Source: Pseudomonas sp. SJZ079
GTDB taxonomy: Bacteria > Pseudomonadota > Gammaproteobacteria > Pseudomonadales > Pseudomonadaceae
NCBI RefSeq assembly: GCF_007993865.1
Contig: NZ_VIUH01000007.1
Location: 62,001 to 126,000, forward strand
Direction: 5' to 3'
Length of the DNA stretch: 64,000 bases
Part shown: positions 42,267 to 50,401 of the stretch, one piece after another
Position numbering within the stretch: position 1 is the first letter of the stretch
Layout of the letters: the number at the start of each line of letters is the position of its first letter
The notes under the pieces: model-generated
Databases searched by the model: none
Told to the model about the DNA's origin: nothing
The model's input: the letters and a program-made list of their open reading frames with translations, nothing else
Made by a program: the position numbers and the translations under genes

Positions 42267-44249
42267 TTACTCGCCGACGCTGTGCGAACGGCCTACGCCG
42301 GGCAGGCTGATCACCTTGGCCTGACGCTGGATCGGCGCCGGACGGCGCAGGACGCGGAGCATCTCGCCGGCCTGGGTCAGTTGCTGGGCCAGCTCGTCGC
42401 GGTAGTGGGCCAGGTACTGGCTGCGCTGGCGGGCCTGCTGGGTTTCCTGGGCCAGGGCCTTGAGCCGCAGCATGTGGGTTTCGAGCATTTGCTTGTGTTC
42501 CAGGCTGTGCTGCATCAGCGGCATCAGGGCGTCGCTGGCCCATTGCTCGATGTCCTGGCGCAAGCGCTGGTGCAGGCCGATGACTTCCTGCACCAGGGTG
42601 GCGAAGAAACGCCGGGTCAGGCTGCGCTGTTCGGTGAGCAGGGTTTTCAGCTGCAGGCGGAATTGGTCGGCCTTGCTCTGCTGCTGCTTGAGCTCGCGCA
42701 GGTAGCGGCTGACCTCGAACTGCGGCGCGTCGACGCCATGCAGCGGGTTCTCCAGATTGTGCCGCTGGTAGATGGCGGCGACCATCTTGTTGGCCAGCTC
42801 GGCATCGTGCTGCAGGTTATGCAGGTCGTTTTCCACCGCGCGGAAGAACTGCAGGATGGCCTGGTTGATGCCGAGGGTGGTCCAGCTGCCGGTGAGGTTC
42901 TTGCGCACCGTGAGCAGGTGCGCGTCGAGGCACTCGGGCCTGGCGGCGACGCGCAACAACTCGCCTTGACGTTTGAGCAGGCGCTGGTTGGTCTTCAGGC
43001 TGAGCAGGCGCCTGTGGTGCTGGCCGTGGTCTTGCTTGGTCTTGGCGGTCAGCTCAAACAGCAGCTGGCCGTTGTCCTGTTGATGGTTGCTGAGCAGCGC
43101 ATGCTGCTGGTTGACCTTCTCCAGGCGCAGGTTGAGTGCGTGTTGGCTGTTTTGCAGCAGGGCCAGCACCTGGCGCACCACGCGATCTTCGATCAGGCGC
43201 TCCTTCTGCGCGACGATACGCTCGCACAGCAGGTTCTCCAGGTTGCTCATCTGGCTGCGGGCGAGCAGCGCCGGGTCCTTGCGCACTTTGGCCAGCAGCG
43301 CCTGTTTGGCCGATAGCGGCAGCACGTCCTCGGGTTCGATGCCGAGCTGTTTGGCGGTCAGGTGCTGGATCTGGGCGATGGCGTTCTGCACGAAGGCCTC
43401 GCCGGCCAGGTCGTCCCAGAGCATGTCGATCTTGTTGAGTACCGCGAACAGGCTGGCCTGGGTGTCCTCGTCGAGTTGGCGAATGTGCTGTTGCCAGATG
43501 TCCAGGTCGCTGGCGGTGACGCCGGTGTCGACCGACAGCAGGAACAGGATCGCCTGGGCGCTGGGTAGCATCGACAGGGTCAGTTCCGGTTCGCTGCCCA
43601 GGGCATTCAGGCCCGGGGTGTCGAGGATGCGCAGGCCCTGGCGCAGCAGTGGGTGGTCGAAGTTGATCATGGCATGCCGCCAGGCCGGGACCAGCACCTG
43701 GCCGGGTTTGCCGGTGCGCTCCAGCATGTCGGGATGAAAGCCCAGCTGAATCGCCTGCTCCACCGGCATGGGCTTGGTCTTCGCCACTTGGGTGAACGCC
43801 TGGATCATGTTGTCCGGGTCGCTGGGGTCCAGCGGGATGTTTACCCAGTGCCCCGGAATGCGCTTGAACTGCGCGACGCTGGCCTCGGCCAGGCGAGTTT
43901 CGATTGGCAGCAGGCGAATATAGGAACGCTCCGAGCGTGGGTCGAAGAACAGCTCGGTGGGACACATGGTGGTACGCCCAGCTTGCGAGGGCAGCATGCG
44001 CTGACCGTACTCGGAGAAAAACAGGCTGTTGATCAGCTCGGTCTTGCCGCGCGAGAACTCGCCGACGAAGGCCAGGGTAATGTGATCGGTGCGCAGCAAG
44101 CGCAGGGCGCGGTCGAGCTTGGCGTCCACCGCGTCGGAGCTGAGTCGGTTGTTCACCAGCCAGCTGCGATAGCGGGTGATCTCGCGCATCAGCTCGCGTT
44201 TCCAGCCGACGTAGGCATCGACCTGTTGACTGAGTCGTTCCATGCTCAT
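42267..44249 (-). CDS. Dynamin-like GTPase family protein
   Basis: A 660-residue protein with an N-terminal GTPase domain: P-loop GEFSRGKTELIN (about residues 62-73), switch-region threonines in AGRTTMCPTELFF, G3 DTPGLNALG and G4 NKID. The rest is long helical, coiled-coil-rich sequence (for example ALNLRLEKVNQQHALLSNHQQDN), as in bacterial dynamin-like proteins that remodel or tether membranes. GAGAGG lies upstream of the ATG. It stands between metX and yggU, which are adjacent in P. aeruginosa. Confidence 0.88.
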   Translation of the reverse strand: MSMERLSQQVDAYVGWKRELMREITRYRSWLVNNRLSSDAVDAKLDRALRLLRTDHITLAFVGEFSRGKTELINSLFFSEYGQRMLPSQAGRTTMCPTELFFDPRSERSYIRLLPIETRLAEASVAQFKRIPGHWVNIPLDPSDPDNMIQAFTQVAKTKPMPVEQAIQLGFHPDMLERTGKPGQVLVPAWRHAMINFDHPLLRQGLRILDTPGLNALGSEPELTLSMLPSAQAILFLLSVDTGVTASDLDIWQQHIRQLDEDTQASLFAVLNKIDMLWDDLAGEAFVQNAIAQIQHLTAKQLGIEPEDVLPLSAKQALLAKVRKDPALLARSQMSNLENLLCERIVAQKERLIEDRVVRQVLALLQNSQHALNLRLEKVNQQHALLSNHQQDNGQLLFELTAKTKQDHGQHHRRLLSLKTNQRLLKRQGELLRVAARPECLDAHLLTVRKNLTGSWTTLGINQAILQFFRAVENDLHNLQHDAELANKMVAAIYQRHNLENPLHGVDAPQFEVSRYLRELKQQQSKADQFRLQLKTLLTEQRSLTRRFFATLVQEVIGLHQRLRQDIEQWASDALMPLMQHSLEHKQMLETHMLRLKALAQETQQARQRSQYLAHYRDELAQQLTQAGEMLRVLRRPAPIQRQAKVISLPGVGRSHSVGE

Positions 44250-44339
44250 TCTGCCATTCCTCTCGTTAGCACGACCTGGGGCACTCTCGCGTTAATCACG
44301 TTCGGGGTCTTGGGGGTGCAACGTGGCACTTCGTCTTGG

Positions 44340-44383
44340 GCCACGACTCCAGTCGTGGCGGTTGCGCGGCAAAAAAACCGCGC
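44340..44383. repeat. Two tandem hairpins upstream of the dynamin-like gene
   Basis: GCCACGACT-CC-AGTCGTGGC (44340-44359) and GCGCGG / CCGCGC around an A-rich loop (44364-44383). They lie in the 398-bp gap between the dynamin-like start and yggU end, which has no other gene apart from the repeat at 44541. Confidence 0.6.
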
Positions 44384-44540
44384 ACTGCGACAGCAAACCC
44401 GCTACGGCGAGGATTGGCTTGCGCGGAATTATGCGGGCAGCAGCGTCTGTGTCAATTGGCCAGCACCGACGTCCCGTCTTATGGTCGCTCAGGAGGGTTG
44501 AACGGTCAGGAAGGACTGCGGGCAGTTGCCGAGGCTGCTT

Positions 44541-44683
44541 AACAGGTCGTTGAAAACTACTGCGCTAGGTTATGCCGCGTTGAAATCAGCCTCAAAGTGC
44601 TCATGTACAGCTCGTACACTGCGCTTTTTCGGCTGCTTTCGCCTTGCCTAGCCGTCGCTCGCTACATTTCTCAACGGCCTGTT
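44541..44683. repeat. AACAGGCCGTTGA-ended repeat element, 143 bp
   Basis: The left end AACAGGTCGTTGAAAA and right end TTTCTCAACGGCCTGTT are inverted. The interior shares long blocks with 22518-22716. Its right end supplies the last eleven codons and stop of yggU, so insertion appears to have replaced the original 3' end of that gene. Confidence 0.75.
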
Positions 44684-44926
44684 GACGCGCACGCATTTCT
44701 GTCGGCTCTGCCGGCCACTTTCCAGGCTGCCCTGGCTTTTGCCGACGCCAAAGGCGGTGGATGGCAAGGCCAACAGCTGAGCGTTGGCCTTGCCATCCAC
44801 CGGCGGCGCGCTGAGGCGAATCTTCACCCGTTCAGCGTGCAGCCTAGTGGACTCAGCACGGCTGGCCTTGGGCTGCAGGTGGCAGTCGAGGATCAAGTCC
44901 GCGCCGTCCCAGCGACAGCAACCCAC
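44648..44926 (-). CDS. yggU: DUF167/YggU family protein with element-derived C-terminus
   Basis: A 92-residue small alpha/beta protein. WDGADLILDCHLQPKASR, the core VKIRLSAPPVDGKANAQLLA and AFGVGKSQGSLESGRQSRQKCVRV match DUF167. The expected end (about VRI plus a few residues) is replaced by NRPLRNVASDG, encoded by the right end of the 44541-44683 repeat. The start is a GTG at 44926. A 261-bp insertion now separates it from yggT, its usual close upstream neighbour, so its transcription may be altered. LLALPSTAFG deviates from the family's usual LLxFLAxAFG, another hint of decay. Confidence 0.75.
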   Translation of the reverse strand: MGCCRWDGADLILDCHLQPKASRAESTRLHAERVKIRLSAPPVDGKANAQLLALPSTAFGVGKSQGSLESGRQSRQKCVRVNRPLRNVASDG

Positions 44927-44935
44927 TAGCAGGCC

Positions 44936-45212
44936 ATTAAATTGGCTATGTCTCAGTGATGTGTTGGCCGCCGCTTTTGTAGGGTGGGTTAGCGGCGCAG
45001 GTCATAGAGCTGAAAATCAACTGCATCATTGGCGCGCCGGGTAACCCAGCAAGTGGCGGTCGGCGTGCTGATCATGGTGGGTTACGGCGCAACTGACTGG
45101 GTAACAGCCAATAGCCTTGTGCCAGGCGCCTAACCCACCCTACGGATCTACTTAAAGCAGGAGGTGGTGGGGCGTGCCATGCAACACACTAGTGGGACAT
45201 AGCCATTAAATT
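44936..45212. mobile_element. MITE-like insertion between yggT and yggU with 8-bp target duplication
   Basis: The element is 44944-45204 (261 bp). GGCTATGTC at its left end is inverted as GACATAGCC at the right, with imperfect extension to about 23 bp (CAGTGATGTGTTG against CACTAGTGTGTTG). It is flanked by ATTAAATT on both sides (44936-44943 and 45205-45212), an 8-bp target duplication. Removing the element and one duplicate rejoins the yggT stop to the yggU start with normal spacing. It carries no transposase and contains one copy of the 165-bp GTAGGGTGGGTTA repeat. Confidence 0.8.
44979..45143. repeat. 165-bp GTAGGGTGGGTTA repeat, copy 2
   Basis: Starts GTAGGGTGGGTTA and ends TAACCCACCCTAC; the same length as the copy at 33509-33673, with a diverged interior. 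It lies inside the MITE-like insertion. Confidence 0.85.
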
Positions 45213-45796
45213 GCCAGGCTGAGGCCTCGGAACATTCCGCTCATCATCGCCAGGTTGCGGATCACCAGCATGTCGATCAGGTTGAGTACCAGAAAGGCGA
45301 CGATCGGCGATAGATCCAGACCGCCCATGCTCGGCAGGATGCGCCGAATAGGCGCCAGCAGCGGCTCGCAGATCTGGTTGACCAGCTCGACGGCCGGGTT
45401 GTGGCTGCCCTGGGCGACCCAGGAGAGGATCACGCTGATGATCAGGGCGAAGAAGAACACCTTGAGGAACAGCGCGGTGACGCCAATGACCGACCACACC
45501 AGCAGTAACCCCAGGTTGTCGAGGCCATAGCCCATCAGCATCAGGGTCAGCGCCATCAGCACCAGTTGCACCAGAATCGCCAGCACCAGCGACGACAGGT
45601 CGAGGCCGGCGAAGCTCGGGATGACCCGGCGCAGGGGCTTGAGCAGTGGCTGGGTAGCGCGCACGATGAACTGGCAGAGCGGGTTGTAGAAGTCCGCCCG
45701 TACCAGCTGCAGGATGAACCGCAGCAACACCACCAGCAGGTACAGGCTGCCGATGGTTTGCAGGATATAAACAGCCGCTGTAGTGAGTCCGATCAT
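45206..45796 (-). CDS. yggT: YggT family integral membrane protein
   Basis: A 196-residue protein made of two YggT repeats: LYLLVVLLRFILQLVRADFYNPLCQFIVRATQPLLKPLRRVIP and ALIISVILSWVAQGSHNPAVELVNQICEPLLAPIRRILP, each followed by a GGLDLS-type motif and TM helices. AAGGAG lies 6 bases before the second of two tandem ATGs, which is chosen. Function is unsettled; it may assist osmotic stress or envelope assembly. It follows proC by 10 nt. Its TAA stop is part of the target duplication of the adjacent insertion. Confidence 0.92.
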   Translation of the reverse strand: MIGLTTAAVYILQTIGSLYLLVVLLRFILQLVRADFYNPLCQFIVRATQPLLKPLRRVIPSFAGLDLSSLVLAILVQLVLMALTLMLMGYGLDNLGLLLVWSVIGVTALFLKVFFFALIISVILSWVAQGSHNPAVELVNQICEPLLAPIRRILPSMGGLDLSPIVAFLVLNLIDMLVIRNLAMMSGMFRGLSLAI

Positions 45797-45806
45797 CATT
45801 AACTCC

Positions 45807-46625
45807 TTATTGACCTAGCTGTTCGGCCAGCTCCGCCGAACGGCGGGCGGCTGCATTGAGTGCCTGTTCGACCAGGGCTTCGAAGCCGCCGGCCTGAAAG
45901 CTGTTGATTGCCGCCTCGGTGGTGCCCGCGGGCGAGGTCACGCGGCGGCGCAGTTCGGCGGCGTCGACCTCACTGGCCACCGCCATGCGCGCGGCGCCGA
46001 GCGCGGTGTGCAGGGTCAGTTGCGCGGCGGTGTCGCGCGGCAGGCCGAGCTTTTCCCCGGCGGCGGTCATCGCTTCGATCAGCAGGAAGAAATAGGCCGG
46101 GCCGCTGCCGGACACCGCGGTAACCGCATCGATCTGTTGTTCCTGCTCGAGCCACAGCGCCAGGCCCACCGCGCCGAGCAACTGTTCGGCTTGCTGGCGC
46201 TGAGTTGCCGATACCTGCTGGTTGGCATACAGACCGCTGACGCCCTGGCGCAGCAACGCCGGGGTGTTGGGCATGCAGCGCACTATGGCGCGGGGGCCGA
46301 GCCAGCTTTCCAGGCTGGCGCAGGTGATGCCGGCGGCAATGGACACGATCAACTGGTTGGCGCCGATGTGGGCGGCCAGATCCAGGCAGACAGCCTTCAT
46401 CACTTGCGGCTTGACCGCCAGGACGATCACGTCGGCGCCCACAATGGCCTCGGCGTTGGCGGCAAAGGTCTGGATACCATGTTCAGCGTTGATCTTCGCG
46501 CGTTGTTCGGCGCCATGGTCGCTGGCGCGGATGGCGCTGGCGTCGACGCCTTGAGCGCGCAGTCCGCCGATCAGGCTGGCGGCCATATTGCCGGCGCCGA
46601 TAAAGGCAATGCGAGGAGCGGTCAT
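45807..46625 (-). CDS. proC: Pyrroline-5-carboxylate reductase
   Basis: A 272-residue enzyme for the last step of proline synthesis. The N-terminal dinucleotide fold starts IAFIGAGNMAASLIGGL. VIVLAVKPQVMKAV, RCMPNTPALLRQGVSGLYAN, the dimer-domain AVSGSGPAYFFLLIEAM and the C-terminal VTSPAGTTEAAINSFQAGGFEALV are all ProC signatures. It forms an operon with yggS upstream (64-nt gap) and yggT downstream. Confidence 0.97.
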   Translation of the reverse strand: MTAPRIAFIGAGNMAASLIGGLRAQGVDASAIRASDHGAEQRAKINAEHGIQTFAANAEAIVGADVIVLAVKPQVMKAVCLDLAAHIGANQLIVSIAAGITCASLESWLGPRAIVRCMPNTPALLRQGVSGLYANQQVSATQRQQAEQLLGAVGLALWLEQEQQIDAVTAVSGSGPAYFFLLIEAMTAAGEKLGLPRDTAAQLTLHTALGAARMAVASEVDAAELRRRVTSPAGTTEAAINSFQAGGFEALVEQALNAAARRSAELAEQLGQ

Positions 46626-46689
46626 AACGGGCTTCCTTTACTTAGTCGGAAAGAGCGAGTCGAAAAGTGCGAGTCGAGAACGCGGGCGC

Positions 46690-47376
46690 TTATGGCTGGG
46701 CATAATCACGCGCGCCAAACAGGGCCGTGCCGATGCGTACCCAGGTCGCGCCTTCGGCGATGGCGGCCTCCAGGTCGTGGCTCATGCCCATGGACAGGGT
46801 GTCGAGGTCGAGGTTCAGGCTGTCTTGCAGTTGCCGCAGGCGGGCGAAGGCTGCGTGTTGTGTGGCCAGGTCCTCGGTCGGCTGGGGAATGGTCATCAAT
46901 CCGCGCAGTTTCAGGTTTGGCAGTTGGCTCACCGCCTGGGCCAGCGCGGGCAGCTGCTGCGGGGTACAGCCCGACTTGCTGGCCTCGCCGCTGACATTCA
47001 CCTGCAGGCAGATATTCAGCGGCGGTAGCTGCGCCGGCCGTTGTGCGGACAGGCGTTCGGCTACCTTCAGGCGATCCACCGAGTGCACCCAGGCGAAGTG
47101 CTCGGCGATTGGCCGGGTCTTGTTCGACTGAATGGGGCCGATGAAGTGCCAGCACAAGGGCAGGTCGCTTAATTCGGCTTGTTTATCCAGGGCCTCTTGC
47201 AGGTAGTTTTCGCCGAAGTCGCTCAGGCCGGCAGCATGTGCCTGACGCACCGCCTCGGCGGGTTTGGTTTTGCTCACGGCGAGCAGGCCAATCGCCGCAC
47301 AATCTCGCTGCGAGGCTTGCGCCGCCTCACGGATGCGCGCACCGACCTTTGCAATATTCTCTGCTATCGTGGACAT
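46690..47376 (-). CDS. yggS: PLP homeostasis protein YggS
   Basis: A 228-residue PLP-binding TIM-barrel protein of the PLPBP family. The PLP lysine lies in LLAVSKTKPAEAV, and DFGENYLQEALDK, WHFIGPIQSNKTRPI, VNVSGEASKSGC, LRGLMTIPQP and SMGMSHDLEAAIAEGATWVRIGTALFG are the family landmarks. It has no known catalytic reaction; it buffers PLP and influences amino acid balance. The ATG at 47376 is chosen because the longer open frame runs into the pilT promoter region. It is divergent from pilT. Confidence 0.95.
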   Translation of the reverse strand: MSTIAENIAKVGARIREAAQASQRDCAAIGLLAVSKTKPAEAVRQAHAAGLSDFGENYLQEALDKQAELSDLPLCWHFIGPIQSNKTRPIAEHFAWVHSVDRLKVAERLSAQRPAQLPPLNICLQVNVSGEASKSGCTPQQLPALAQAVSQLPNLKLRGLMTIPQPTEDLATQHAAFARLRQLQDSLNLDLDTLSMGMSHDLEAAIAEGATWVRIGTALFGARDYAQP

Positions 47377-47440
47377 TACTTGCGCTCTGTAGCCCCGGCC
47401 GTTCTGTGTTCGCGGCATTCTACCGTCATTAGGGAGTCCC

Positions 47441-48475
47441 ATGGATATCACTGAGTTGCTTGCCTTCAGTGCCAAGCAAGGCGCGTCGGACCTGCATCTC
47501 TCTGCTGGTCTGCCGCCGATGATTCGAGTCGACGGCGATGTGCGCCGGATCAATCTGCCGGCCCTGGATCACAAGCAGGTGCATGCGCTGATCTACGACA
47601 TCATGAACGACAAGCAGCGCAAGGATTTCGAGGAGTTCCTGGAAACCGACTTCTCCTTCGAGGTGCCTGGCGTGGCCCGTTTCCGGGTCAATGCGTTCAA
47701 CCAGAACCGTGGCGCCGGTGCGGTGTTCCGGACCATTCCGTCCAAGGTCCTGACCATGGAAGACCTCGGCATGGGCGAGGTGTTCCGCAAGATCACCGAC
47801 GTGCCGCGCGGTCTGGTGCTGGTCACCGGGCCGACCGGTTCGGGCAAGTCGACCACCCTGGCGGCGATGCTCGATTACCTGAATGGCACCAAGTACCAAC
47901 ATATCCTGACCATCGAAGACCCGATCGAATTCGTCCACGAGTCGAAGAAGTGCCTGGTCAACCAGCGCGAGGTGCACCGCGACACCCTGGGTTTCTCCGA
48001 GGCCTTGCGTTCGGCGCTGCGGGAAGACCCGGACATCATCCTGGTGGGCGAGATGCGCGACCTGGAGACCATCCGCCTGGCGCTGACCGCCGCGGAAACC
48101 GGTCACCTTGTGTTCGGCACCCTGCACACCACCTCGGCGGCCAAGACCATCGACCGGGTGGTCGACGTGTTCCCCGCCGAAGAAAAGTCCATGGTCCGCT
48201 CGATGCTCTCCGAGTCCTTGCAGGCGGTGATCTCGCAGACCCTGTTGAAGAAGACCGGCGGCGGTCGGGTGGCGGCCCATGAAATCATGATCGGCACCCC
48301 GGCGATCCGTAACCTGATCCGTGAGGACAAGGTGGCGCAGATGTATTCGTCGATTCAGACCGGCGGTTCGCTGGGCATGCAAACCCTGGACGCCTGCCTC
48401 AAGGGCCTGGTGGCCAAAGGTGTGGTCAGCCGCGAAAGCGCGCGGGAAAAAGCCAAGGCCCCGGAAAACTTCTAA
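47441..48475 (+). CDS. pilT: Type IV pilus retraction ATPase PilT
   Basis: A 344-residue hexameric retraction motor. An N-terminal PAS-like domain (ASDLHLSAGLPPMIRVDGDVR) is followed by the RecA-like ATPase: Walker A GPTGSGKST, the Asp box TIEDPIEFVH, Walker B IILVGEMRD, the His box FGTLHTTSAAKTIDRVVDVFP and the retraction-specific AIRNLIREDK. AGGGAG precedes the ATG. Followed by pilU. Confidence 0.98.
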   Translation: MDITELLAFSAKQGASDLHLSAGLPPMIRVDGDVRRINLPALDHKQVHALIYDIMNDKQRKDFEEFLETDFSFEVPGVARFRVNAFNQNRGAGAVFRTIPSKVLTMEDLGMGEVFRKITDVPRGLVLVTGPTGSGKSTTLAAMLDYLNGTKYQHILTIEDPIEFVHESKKCLVNQREVHRDTLGFSEALRSALREDPDIILVGEMRDLETIRLALTAAETGHLVFGTLHTTSAAKTIDRVVDVFPAEEKSMVRSMLSESLQAVISQTLLKKTGGGRVAAHEIMIGTPAIRNLIREDKVAQMYSSIQTGGSLGMQTLDACLKGLVAKGVVSRESAREKAKAPENF

Positions 48476-48583
48476 ACCGCTCCCGGCCGGCCATGCGGCC
48501 GGCCGGGTTCAGGCCGTTGGCGAGACACGCGCGCCGCGGCTGGATTTTGGTCAAGCGCGTGATGCTGATGGGCGAGACTACGC

Positions 48584-49729
48584 ATGGAATTCGAAAAACT
48601 GCTGCGCCTGATGGTGGAGAAAGGCGGCTCCGACCTGTTCATCACCGCCGGGGTTCCGCCGTCGATGAAGGTCAACGGCAAGATCATGCCGGTCACCAAG
48701 ACACCGTTGTCCCCGGAGCAAACGCGGGAAACCGTGCACTCGGTGATGAACGAGCAGCAACGCCGCGACTTCGCCGAAAATCACGAGTGCAACTTCGCCA
48801 TCAGTGCCCGTGGCATCGGCCGTTTCCGCGTCAGCGCCTTCTACCAGCGTAACCTGGCCGGGATGGTGCTACGGCGCATCGAAACCAATATCCCGACCCT
48901 GGATGACCTCAAGCTGCCGGAAATCCTCAAGAAGCTGGCGCTGACCAAGCGCGGCCTGGTGCTGTTCGTCGGCGCCACCGGTACCGGTAAATCCACCTCG
49001 CTGGCGGCGATGATCGGCTACCGCAACAAGAACAGCAGCGGCCACATCATCTCCATCGAGGACCCGATCGAATACATCCACCAACATCAGAGCTGCATCG
49101 TTACCCAGCGTGAAGTGGGCATCGACACCGAGTCCTTCGAGGTGGCGTTGAAGAACACCCTGCGTCAGGCGCCGGACGTGATTCTGATTGGTGAGGTGCG
49201 CGCCCGCGAGACCATGGACCACGCCGTGGCCTTCGCCGAAACCGGCCACCTGTGCCTGGCCACGCTGCACGCCAACAACGCCAACCAGGCGCTGGACCGG
49301 ATCATCAACTTCTTTCCCGCCGACCGGCAGAATCAGGTGTGGATGGACCTGTCGCTGAACCTCAAAGCCATCGTCGCCCAACAGCTGGTTCCCACGCCGG
49401 ATGGCAAGGGCCGGCGCGCGGTGATCGAGGTGTTGATCAATACGCCGCTGGCCGCCGACTTGATCCGCAAGGGCGACGTCCATGAGCTCAAGAACCTGAT
49501 GAAACGCTCCACCGAGCTCGGCATGCAGACCTTCGATCAGGCGTTGTACAGCCTGTATAGCCAGGGTGAGATCACCTACGAAGATGCGCTGCTCTACGCC
49601 GATTCGGCGAACGACCTGCGTCTGATGATCAAGCTGGGTTCGGAAACCGATGGCGAGCACCTGACCAGCCTGTCCGAGGGTCTGTCGCTGGAAGCCAGCG
49701 AGGACGATCCGGGGCGGCGTTTCCGCTAA
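48584..49729 (+). CDS. pilU: PilT-like ATPase PilU
   Basis: A 381-residue paralogue of PilT that boosts retraction force. It shares the SDLFITAGVPPSMKVNGKI start, Walker A GATGTGKST, Asp box SIEDPIEYIH, Walker B VILIGEVRARETMD and His box LCLATLHANNANQALDRIINFFP. PilU's longer acidic C-terminus (EGLSLEASEDDPGRRFR) is present. It lies 108 nt after pilT, probably co-transcribed. Confidence 0.97.
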   Translation: MEFEKLLRLMVEKGGSDLFITAGVPPSMKVNGKIMPVTKTPLSPEQTRETVHSVMNEQQRRDFAENHECNFAISARGIGRFRVSAFYQRNLAGMVLRRIETNIPTLDDLKLPEILKKLALTKRGLVLFVGATGTGKSTSLAAMIGYRNKNSSGHIISIEDPIEYIHQHQSCIVTQREVGIDTESFEVALKNTLRQAPDVILIGEVRARETMDHAVAFAETGHLCLATLHANNANQALDRIINFFPADRQNQVWMDLSLNLKAIVAQQLVPTPDGKGRRAVIEVLINTPLAADLIRKGDVHELKNLMKRSTELGMQTFDQALYSLYSQGEITYEDALLYADSANDLRLMIKLGSETDGEHLTSLSEGLSLEASEDDPGRRFR

Positions 49730-49950
49730 GGTTTCGCCCACGCTCTAACCCATGTGCCGGCCGAGGCTGCTCTAAACATCCACTGGATGTCTGGTAATAC
49801 CGCTGACACCCAAGGTGTGGCCGGTTGGGATCAGTCGGAGGGCTGGCGCAGGTAAGGCTCGGCGACAGTATTGAGGGACGAATTACCCGATGCCAGGAAA
49901 CCCTGGGCAGATCGAGGCGTCCAACGGGACCATGCCAGCAGGAGGCAGAC

Positions 49951-50349
49951 ATGCAGCAACAGGATACTCATAGCAAGATCATCGGCTATTTACTGTGGAT
50001 CTTCGGTTTTCTCGGTGCGCACCGTTTCTACTACGGCAAGCCGGTGACCGGCACCATCTGGTTCTTTACCCTCGGGTTGTTGTTTATCGGCTGGATCATC
50101 GACCTGTTCCTGATTCCGGCGATGGACCGTGAGGCCGATCTGCGCTTTACCGCAGGCGCTACCGATTACAACGTCGCCTGGATTCTGCTGACCTTCCTAG
50201 GGGTGTTCGGCGTGCACCGGATGTACCAGGGCAAGTGGATCAGCGGGATCATTTACCTGTTCACCGGTGGCCTGTTTCTGGTGGGCGTGCTCTATGACTT
50301 CTGGACCTTGAATACCCAGATATCGATCGAGAATGCCGCGCGCGGTTAA
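49951..50349 (+). CDS. TM2 domain-containing membrane protein
   Basis: A 132-residue protein with two TM2-like halves: IIGYLLWIFGFLGAHRFYYGKPVTGTIWFFTLGLLFIGWIIDLF and VAWILLTFLGVFGVHRMYQGKWISGIIYLFTGGLFLVGVLYDFW. Each has the GxHR(F/M)Y and G-rich turn of the TM2 family. The ATG at 49951 has AGGAGG 6 bases before it. Function unknown. It sits where P. aeruginosa has PA0397-PA0400 between pilU and the pyr genes. Confidence 0.88.
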   Translation: MQQQDTHSKIIGYLLWIFGFLGAHRFYYGKPVTGTIWFFTLGLLFIGWIIDLFLIPAMDREADLRFTAGATDYNVAWILLTFLGVFGVHRMYQGKWISGIIYLFTGGLFLVGVLYDFWTLNTQISIENAARG

Positions 50350-50355
50350 CCTGCG

Positions 50356-50394
50356 CCCATAAAAAATCCCGCTGTTTGCGGGATTTTTTATGGG
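50356..50394. terminator. Bidirectional intrinsic terminator
   Basis: CCCATAAAAAATCCCGC and GCGGGATTTTTTATGGG form a perfect 17-bp stem around TGTTT. The A-run and T-run within the stem let it serve both the TM2 gene and the convergent pyrC'-like gene. Confidence 0.93.
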
Positions 50395-50401
50395 CGTCAG
50401 A

